From: Streptomyces sp. SCSIO 75703
Lineage (GTDB): Bacteria; Actinomycetota; Actinomycetes; Streptomycetales; Streptomycetaceae
DNA length: 64,000 nt
NCBI RefSeq assembly: GCF_036607905.1
Contig: NZ_CP144555.1
Span: forward strand, 4,402,001 to 4,466,000
Reading direction: 5' to 3'
Positions 58,865-64,000 of the stretch are shown in pieces. The notes under the pieces are model-generated. The model made no database searches, was not told the DNA's origin, and saw nothing but the letters and a program-made list of their open reading frames with translations. A program made the translations under genes and the position numbers. The first letter of the stretch is position 1, and each line of letters opens with the position of its first letter.

Positions 58865-59965
58865 ATGGCCGCAGACGCCGCAGAGGAGATCCGGGGCACC
58901 GCCCACGGCACCGCGCCCGTCCCCCTCTCCGTGCTGGACCTGGTGACCGTCGGAGCCGGCCGCACCGCCACGGACGCGCTGCGCACCAGCGTGGACATCG
59001 CCCGGCTCGCCGAGGCCCGCGGGTACCACCGGTACTGGGTCGCCGAGCACCACTCCATGCCCGGCGTCGCCTCGTCCTCCCCGGCCGTGATCCTCGCCCA
59101 CCTCGCCGCCCACACCGACCGCGTCCGGCTCGGCTCGGGCGGCGTCATGCTGCCCAACCACGCCCCGCTGGTGATCGCCGAGCAGTTCGGGACGCTGGAG
59201 GCGATGGCGCCGGGCCGCGTCGACCTCGGCCTCGGCCGGGCCCCGGGCACCGACGGCGCCACCGCCGCGGCCCTGCGCCGCAGCGACCGGCTCCACGAGG
59301 GCGCCGACGAGTTCCCGCGCCAACTCGCCGAGCTGACCCGGTTCCTGGACGACGACTTCCCCGACGGCCACCCCTACGCCCGCATCCACGCGGTGCCGGG
59401 CCCGGTCCAGGGCACCTCGCCCGGCGGGGTGCAGTCCCCGCACCGGCCGCCGATCTGGCTGCTGGGCTCCTCCGGCTTCAGCGCCCGGCTCGCCGCCGAA
59501 CTCGGCCTGCCCTTCGCCTTCGCGCACCACTTCTCCGCCCGCAACACCATCCCCGCGCTCGACCTGTACCGGGAGACCTTCCGGCCCAGCGAGGTCCTCG
59601 ACGCCCCCTACGCCCTCATCGGCGTCTCCGCGCTCGCGGCCGACGACGAGCGGGAGGCCCGCCGCCAGGTGCTGGCCGCCGCGCTCAACATGGTGCGGCT
59701 GCGCACCGGCCGGCCCGGCCTCGTGCCCACGCCGGAGGAGGCCGAGGCGTACGACTTCTCGCCGATGGAGCGGGAGTTCGTCGACTCCTGGAACGCCGAC
59801 GTGATCCACGGCACCCCCGACGCGGTCCGCGCCGGCCTCGACGACCTCCAGCAGCGCACCGGCGCCGACGAGTTGATGCTCACCGCCAACGCCCACAGCC
59901 CCGAGGTGCGGCTGCGCTCCTACGAACTGGTCGCGGACGCCTACGGTTTGCCCGCGCGGGCCTGA
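58865..59965 (+). CDS. LLM-class flavin-dependent oxidoreductase (MsnO8-like)
   Basis: A 366-residue bacterial-luciferase-like monooxygenase. Seen: the family start PLSVLDLVTVGAGRTATDALR, YHRYWVAEHHSMPGVASSSPAV, LGSGGVMLPNHAPLVIAEQFGTLEAMAPGRVDLGLGRAPG and WLLGSSGFSARLAAELGLPFAFAHHF. It should use FMNH2. ATG 58865 follows GGAGG. Its 3' end overlaps the 3' end of the convergent cdgA-like gene by 25 bp. Confidence 0.93.
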   Translation: MAADAAEEIRGTAHGTAPVPLSVLDLVTVGAGRTATDALRTSVDIARLAEARGYHRYWVAEHHSMPGVASSSPAVILAHLAAHTDRVRLGSGGVMLPNHAPLVIAEQFGTLEAMAPGRVDLGLGRAPGTDGATAAALRRSDRLHEGADEFPRQLAELTRFLDDDFPDGHPYARIHAVPGPVQGTSPGGVQSPHRPPIWLLGSSGFSARLAAELGLPFAFAHHFSARNTIPALDLYRETFRPSEVLDAPYALIGVSALAADDEREARRQVLAAALNMVRLRTGRPGLVPTPEEAEAYDFSPMEREFVDSWNADVIHGTPDAVRAGLDDLQQRTGADELMLTANAHSPEVRLRSYELVADAYGLPARA

Positions 59966-61797
59966 ATCCCGAGGGCGCCCGCCGCGCCGAGCAGGGCCGG
60001 GATGCGGTCCGGTGCGACCGGCCGCGAGTAGAGCCAGCCCTGCCCGGTGTCGCAGCCGATGCGGCGCAGCCGGTCGGCCTGGTCCGAGGTCTCCACGCAC
60101 TCGGCGGTGACGGTGAGCCCGAGCCGGTGGGCGAGTTGCACCATCGCCTCGACGATGACCTCGTCGGCCGGGTTCGCCGCCGCCGCGCCGGCCGGCGGCT
60201 CCTGGCCCGCGTACTGGAAGCCGCGGACGAAGGAGCCGTCCAGCTTCAGCACCGACACCGGCAGCCGGCTCAGGTAGGCGAGGTTCGAGTAGCCGGTGCC
60301 GAAGTCGTCGATGGCGATGTGCACGCCCATGTCGCTGAGGGCCCGCAGGACCTGGAGCGGGCGCCCGGCCGAGCCCATCACCGCGGACTCGGTCAGCTCC
60401 AGTTGCAGCAGGTGCGGGGCGAGCCCGGTCTCCTCCAGCGTCCGCGCCACGTCCGCGACCAGATCGGAGTCCCAGACCTGGCGGACCGCCACGTTGACGC
60501 TGACGAAGACCGGAGGCTCGTCGGGGTGGTCGAGCTGCCAGCGGCGGGCCTGGCGGCAGGCCGTGCGCAGGATCCACCGGCCGAGCGGCACGATCGAACC
60601 GTCCTCCTCCGCCAGTGCGATGAACCGATTCGGCGCGAGGACCCCGAACTGCGGGTGGTTCCAGCGGATCAGCGCCTCGACACCCCGCACCCGGCCGTCC
60701 GCCATGCCCACCAGCGGCTGGTACTCCAGCGCGAACTCGCCCCGGTCGATGGCCGGCCGGAGGGTGGCGGCGAGGGCCTGACGGGTCATGCGGCTGGCGT
60801 TGCGCTCGGGGTCGAAGAGGGTCCAGCGGGCCCGCCCGTCGGCCTTGGCCCAGTACAGGGTGGTGTCGGCGGCCTGCATCAGCGCGGTCGGCGTGGTCCC
60901 GGCGGTGTGGCGTTCGACGACGCCCGCCGAGGCGGTGACCGACAGTCGCCGGTCGCACAGCTCGAACGGCTCCTGGAGCGCGGCCAGCACCGACTCGGCG
61001 AGGTCCGCGAGCTGGTCGGTGCCGGTGGAGTCCTCCACCAGCAGCGCGAACTCGTCGCCGCCGAGCCGCGCCACGAGCGGGGTGCCGGCCCGTGCGGCGG
61101 GGCCCGCGTTCTCCGCGCAACGCGTCAGCCGTTCGGCGACGGCGGCCAGCAGCCGGTCGCCGACCCGGTGGCCGAGGGTGTCGTTGACGGCCTTGAAGCC
61201 GTCCAGGTCCAGGTAGCACAGGCCGATCCGGCCGGTGCCGCCGTGCTCGTGGGCGTCGGCGTCGAGCGCGGCCGTCAGCCGGTCGAAGAACAGGGCGCGG
61301 TTGGGCAGCCGGGTCACCGGGTCGTGCATCTGCAAGTGACGCAGCCGCGCCTGGAGTTCACGCCGGACGCTGACGTCCGCGACGGACAGCAGCAGGCCGG
61401 GCGCGTCCGGGGCCAGCGGCGCCACGGTGACCTGCGCCCACAGGGTGTGGCCGTCGGCCCGCTTGAGGTGCCGGGTGCAGCGCATCCGGGGCTGCCTGCC
61501 CTGGAGCACCTCGCGGTAGGCGTGCCAGGTGCTGGCGTCCGCGGCGAGGTCGACGAGGTCGGCGGCCACGCTGCCGGTCAGCTCGGCCGGGTCGGTGCCG
61601 AGCAGGGTGCCCAGGGTGTCGTTGGCGCTGACGACCAGCCCCTGGGCGTCGACCACGGCCATGGCGAGCGGCGCCGCGCCGAACGCCGAACGGTAGGCCG
61701 GATGGGCCGGGGTCGTGGCCGGTCCGGGACCACGGTCCGTGACGGCCGGCCGGCCGGGGTCTGCCGCGGGCGCCGGCCCTTCGGAGGTTCCGCTCAC
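59941..61797 (-). CDS. cdgA: PAS-GGDEF-EAL cyclic-di-GMP enzyme (CdgA-like)
   Basis: A 618-residue cytoplasmic protein. PAS sensor ~35-150 (AMAVVDAQGLVVSANDTL), GGDEF domain ~155-330 with intact GGDEF (246-250) and metal-site Asp197, EAL domain ~340-600 with E374-A-L and DDFGTGYS. Both catalytic sites look intact. No RxxD inhibition site is visible before GGDEF (RAGT instead). In S. coelicolor the same architecture near this locus is CdgA, a BldD-controlled regulator of development. GTG 61797 with GGGAG before it. Confidence 0.9.
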   Translation of the reverse strand: MSGTSEGPAPAADPGRPAVTDRGPGPATTPAHPAYRSAFGAAPLAMAVVDAQGLVVSANDTLGTLLGTDPAELTGSVAADLVDLAADASTWHAYREVLQGRQPRMRCTRHLKRADGHTLWAQVTVAPLAPDAPGLLLSVADVSVRRELQARLRHLQMHDPVTRLPNRALFFDRLTAALDADAHEHGGTGRIGLCYLDLDGFKAVNDTLGHRVGDRLLAAVAERLTRCAENAGPAARAGTPLVARLGGDEFALLVEDSTGTDQLADLAESVLAALQEPFELCDRRLSVTASAGVVERHTAGTTPTALMQAADTTLYWAKADGRARWTLFDPERNASRMTRQALAATLRPAIDRGEFALEYQPLVGMADGRVRGVEALIRWNHPQFGVLAPNRFIALAEEDGSIVPLGRWILRTACRQARRWQLDHPDEPPVFVSVNVAVRQVWDSDLVADVARTLEETGLAPHLLQLELTESAVMGSAGRPLQVLRALSDMGVHIAIDDFGTGYSNLAYLSRLPVSVLKLDGSFVRGFQYAGQEPPAGAAAANPADEVIVEAMVQLAHRLGLTVTAECVETSDQADRLRRIGCDTGQGWLYSRPVAPDRIPALLGAAGALGIQARAGKP

Positions 61798-61976
61798 CGC
61801 TCGCTCCCGCAGTGCCTCGATACCGGTCCGTCTCTTTCTGTGCAGGTAAGTGTGCCGATCATAGAGGCTGACTCCGGGCCCTTCCAGCCGCCGTACCGGG
61901 TACAGGGCCCGCCGCCCCAGGGAGCGGATCGTTTCTGCTCACACCTGGCCAGGTTGTTCACGCCCCCGATCGGTTG

Positions 61977-61989
61977 TGACGTTCCGTGA
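61977..61989. promoter_or_regulatory. BldD-like box (TGAC-N5-GTGA)
   Basis: TGACGTTCCGTGA fits the published BldD consensus TNAC-N5-GTNA. It lies about 180 bp before the cdgA-like start and 136 bp before the metalloprotease start, in their divergent spacer (61798-62124), which contains no gene. Confidence 0.5.
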
Positions 61990-62124
61990 GTGCGCGGGGG
62001 TCGTACGCCGGGCGCGGCGGCGAGTGTGGGGATGCTCACTCGTCCGGTGCAGGTGAACGAGGCGCACCCCGGCGAACCGGCACAAGCTGGGTGCGGTATC
62101 CCGTGAACCGCCCCGGAGGTCCCC

Positions 62125-63453
62125 GTGCCGCGCCCGTTCCCCCTGAGGCGACTGCCCCGCCGGTCCCTCGGAAGGCCCGGCGCCGGCTGTCCGGGGGAGC
62201 GGGCCGGGCGGCCCCGGCTGCTCGGCCCGGCCGCGCTGTGCACCACGATGTCCGCCCTCGCCGCGACCTCCCTGGTCACCGCCCCCTCGGTCGCCGAACC
62301 GTTCTCGCCGGACCCCTGCGCGCTGCCCCGCACCGCCGCCCACCACTCGGAGGGCCTGGACACCTGGAACGCGGCCTACCCGCGGCCGGTGCGCGAACTG
62401 GACGCGGTGATGGTGTTCCTGTCCTTCCCGGACGCCCGCCCGAAGACCTCCCCGGACGAGCTGGCCGCCGACCACTTCCCGGCCACCACCCGCTTCTTCC
62501 AGCGCGCCTCGTACGGCAAGTTCACCCTGCGCCCGCACCCCCTGCGCCGGTGGGTGCCCATGCCGCGCACCTCCGTGTCCTACGAGCTGAAGCGCGACTG
62601 GGACCCGGCGCACCGGGCCGCCTACCTGCGCGACGCGCTGGCCGCCGCCGATCCGCACGTCGACTTCTCCCGCTACGACGTCGTCTACCTCGTCGCCGAC
62701 CCGGACGCGCCCGGCGTCGACTCCGACGCCACCAAGGTCGTCAACCTGGACGTCCCGCTGCACGCCGACGGCACCGACATCCGCCGGGTGGTCACGGTCT
62801 TCGAGAAGCATCCCCCCGACCGGCTGGTGCTGGCCCACGAGACCGGGCACGTCTTCGACCTGCCCGACCTCTACCACCGCCCGGCCGACGGCAAGGGCGA
62901 CTGGGACACGCACGTCGGCGACTGGGATCTGATGGGCAGTCAGTTCGGTCTGGCACCCGACCTGTTCGGCTGGCACAAGTGGAAGCTGGGCTGGCTGGAG
63001 CCGCGCCAGGTGGCCTGCGTGCGCGGAAGCGGCCCGGTGCGGCTGACGCTGGAGCCGCTGGGCGCGGGGCCCGGAGTCGAGGTGGCGGGGGCCGCGGGGG
63101 CGCCCGCGTTCGGTCTCGGCCGGGGCACGAAGCTGGCGGTGGTGCGCACCGGCGAGGACAGCGCGCTGGCCTTCGAGGCGCGGGGTCCGGTGGGCAGCGA
63201 CGCGGCGGCCTGCCGCTCGGGGGTGCTGGTGTACCGGGTGCGGGCGGGGGCGCGGTCCGGGAGCGGTCCGGTCGAGGTGGTCGACGCGCATCCGGACACG
63301 GCGGCGTGCTGGACGGACTCGGTGTACCCGCCGCTCGCGGACGCGCCGGTGGCCCTCGGCGAGAGCTTCACGGTGCCGGGGGAGGGGGTCCGGGTGGAGG
63401 TGGAGGGGCGCACGCCGTCCGGCTCCTGGACGGTGAACATCACGCCCGGCTGA
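62125..63453 (+). CDS. Secreted M6-like metalloprotease
   Basis: A 442-residue exported protein. Basic N-terminus, then a signal region (AALCTTMSALAATSLVTAPSVA). The zinc motif is HETGHVFDLPDLY (residues 238-250), an M6/immune-inhibitor-type HExxH with the downstream Asp. DWDLMGSQFG is the Met-turn. C-terminal ~150 residues are beta-rich with several Cys. GTG 62125 has GGAGGT 4 nt upstream. Divergent from cdgA with the BldD-like box between. Confidence 0.88.
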   Translation: MPRPFPLRRLPRRSLGRPGAGCPGERAGRPRLLGPAALCTTMSALAATSLVTAPSVAEPFSPDPCALPRTAAHHSEGLDTWNAAYPRPVRELDAVMVFLSFPDARPKTSPDELAADHFPATTRFFQRASYGKFTLRPHPLRRWVPMPRTSVSYELKRDWDPAHRAAYLRDALAAADPHVDFSRYDVVYLVADPDAPGVDSDATKVVNLDVPLHADGTDIRRVVTVFEKHPPDRLVLAHETGHVFDLPDLYHRPADGKGDWDTHVGDWDLMGSQFGLAPDLFGWHKWKLGWLEPRQVACVRGSGPVRLTLEPLGAGPGVEVAGAAGAPAFGLGRGTKLAVVRTGEDSALAFEARGPVGSDAAACRSGVLVYRVRAGARSGSGPVEVVDAHPDTAACWTDSVYPPLADAPVALGESFTVPGEGVRVEVEGRTPSGSWTVNITPG

Positions 63454-63568
63454 GGTGCCGGGCCACGGGGCGCGTCCGAGGGCACGGGGCTCGCGGGGGT
63501 GCGGGCGCGGCGGGAGTGCGTGATCGGGGTCACCGAGCGAGACGCCGCTGACCTGGGGGAACGACGAA

Positions 63569-63607
63569 GGCGAGGCATCATTCACGTTTCCGTGAAATCG
63601 CCTCGCC
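63569..63607. terminator. Bidirectional terminator after the metalloprotease
   Basis: GGCGAGGC (63569-63576) with GCCTCGCC (63600-63607), plus inner TTCACG (63581-63586) with CGTGAA (63591-63596) and a small internal loop. It also lies downstream of tRNA-Lys copy 3. Confidence 0.75.
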
Positions 63608-63617
63608 ATCGGCCATG

Positions 63618-63691
63618 TGCGCCGCCAGGGACTCGAACCCCGGACCCGCTGATTAAGAGTCAGCTGCTCTAACCAACTGAGCTAGCGGCGC
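63618..63691 (-). tRNA. tRNA-Lys (CTT), copy 3
   Basis: Identical to copies 1 and 2 over 74 nt. It shares the 5' flank GTCAGCAG with copy 1 but not copy 2. Its first 10 nt overlap the end of the upstream coding sequence. Confidence 0.96.
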
Positions 63692-64000
63692 CTGCTGACG
63701 TCGTAGACTTTAGCATCCTGGTCGGCGGGAGGAAAAATCGATATCCGCACCGCCGCGCGGGCCGCCCGCACCGCCGCCCACAGCAGCACCTCCGGCCCCG
63801 GCAGCCAGGGCCGGCGGGTGTCCGGGGCGACCAGCCAGCGGGAGCCCGAGCGGGCGCAGGAGCCGGTGGGCGCCGGCACGGTCACCGTGTCCCCGGCGCC
63901 GTGGCACAGCAGCGGCGGGACGGCGCCCGCACGGCTCGTCGCCCGGTCGCGCCCGTCCCACTCCTCCCACTCCAGCAGCGAGGGTAGCCGCTGGGCCGTG
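63682..64000 (-). CDS. C-terminal end of a larger gene (DNA primase/polymerase-like, truncated by window)
   Basis: The minus-strand frame running in from the right edge reads LLEWEEWDGRDRAT, then VPPLLCHGAGDTVTVPAPTG, RSGSRWLVAPDTRRPWLPG and ends AKVYDVSRRR. This resembles the C-terminus of the Streptomyces bifunctional DNA primase/polymerase proteins as I recall them. Only 105 codons are present; no start is in the window. The stop codon TAG (63682-63684) lies inside the tRNA-Lys gene, 10 nt after the tRNA 5' end. Confidence 0.7.
   Translation of the reverse strand, partial: TAQRLPSLLEWEEWDGRDRATSRAGAVPPLLCHGAGDTVTVPAPTGSCARSGSRWLVAPDTRRPWLPGPEVLLWAAVRAARAAVRISIFPPADQDAKVYDVSRRR

Overview
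The window is chromosomal DNA of a Streptomyces (or very close actinomycete). The evidence is very high GC with G/C third codon positions, frequent GTG starts, Shine-Dalgarno sites of the GGAGG type, one lone in-frame TTA codon, and a gene order I recognise from the Streptomyces core: nagF-rph-rdgB at the left, the cslA/glxA/cslZ/lpmP glucan locus in the middle, and a cdgA-like gene at the right. Relative to S. coelicolor it reads roughly from the SCO2905 side to the SCO2816 side; that correspondence is from memory, not from an alignment.

Region by region: 0-16 kb is housekeeping (PTS EIIB, RNase PH, ITP/XTP pyrophosphatase, tRNA-Leu, Bcp peroxiredoxin, orphan GroES-like protein, a large class A penicillin-binding protein with a repeat-rich cytoplasmic tail, a three-gene ABC-2 exporter, SGNH hydrolase, DUF445 membrane protein, VOC and AhpD-like proteins, a YCII gene remnant). 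17.3-30.1 kb is an accessory island. A plus-strand set encodes a MORC/MutL-like GHKL ATPase, a PD-(D/E)XK nuclease, a Z1-domain superfamily 2 ATPase and two C5-cytosine methyltransferases. It meets, tail to tail with a 13 bp gap, a minus-strand set: Vsr nickase, a second GHKL ATPase fused to an XRE-type HTH, an unrecognised protein and a DUF6339-like protein. I read this as an ATP-dependent restriction/phage-defence locus. One of the two methyltransferases lacks the catalytic Cys.

30-42 kb holds a SEC-C protein, a YidC paralogue, FAH-family and F420-type enzymes, a Gfo/Idh dehydrogenase divergent from a ROK regulator, a TTA-containing LAxTG-type surface protein, a HAD-IIA phosphatase and a class F sortase with a likely substrate. 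41.6-50.8 kb is the tip-associated glucan locus: cslA makes the glucan, glxA is the copper radical oxidase, cslZ (GH6) and the AA10 LPMO lpmP act on it, and an NlpC/P60-like protein and an SPFH protein sit beside them. A near-consensus DasR box overlaps the predicted lpmP start site.

50.9-58.1 kb is an ehuBCDA-type ABC importer with an IclR regulator and a perfect 20 bp palindrome. Upstream are two divergent enzymes that look catalytically dead or altered: an amidase without Lys/cis-Ser/Ser, and a EutA/maleate-isomerase-like protein with no cysteine at all. 58-64 kb has a luciferase-like monooxygenase, a PAS-GGDEF-EAL protein (CdgA-like) with a BldD-like box upstream, an M6-like metalloprotease, and a truncated gene at the right edge. 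Three identical tRNA-Lys(CTT) genes, all on the minus strand, lie at 47.1, 50.8 and 63.6 kb.
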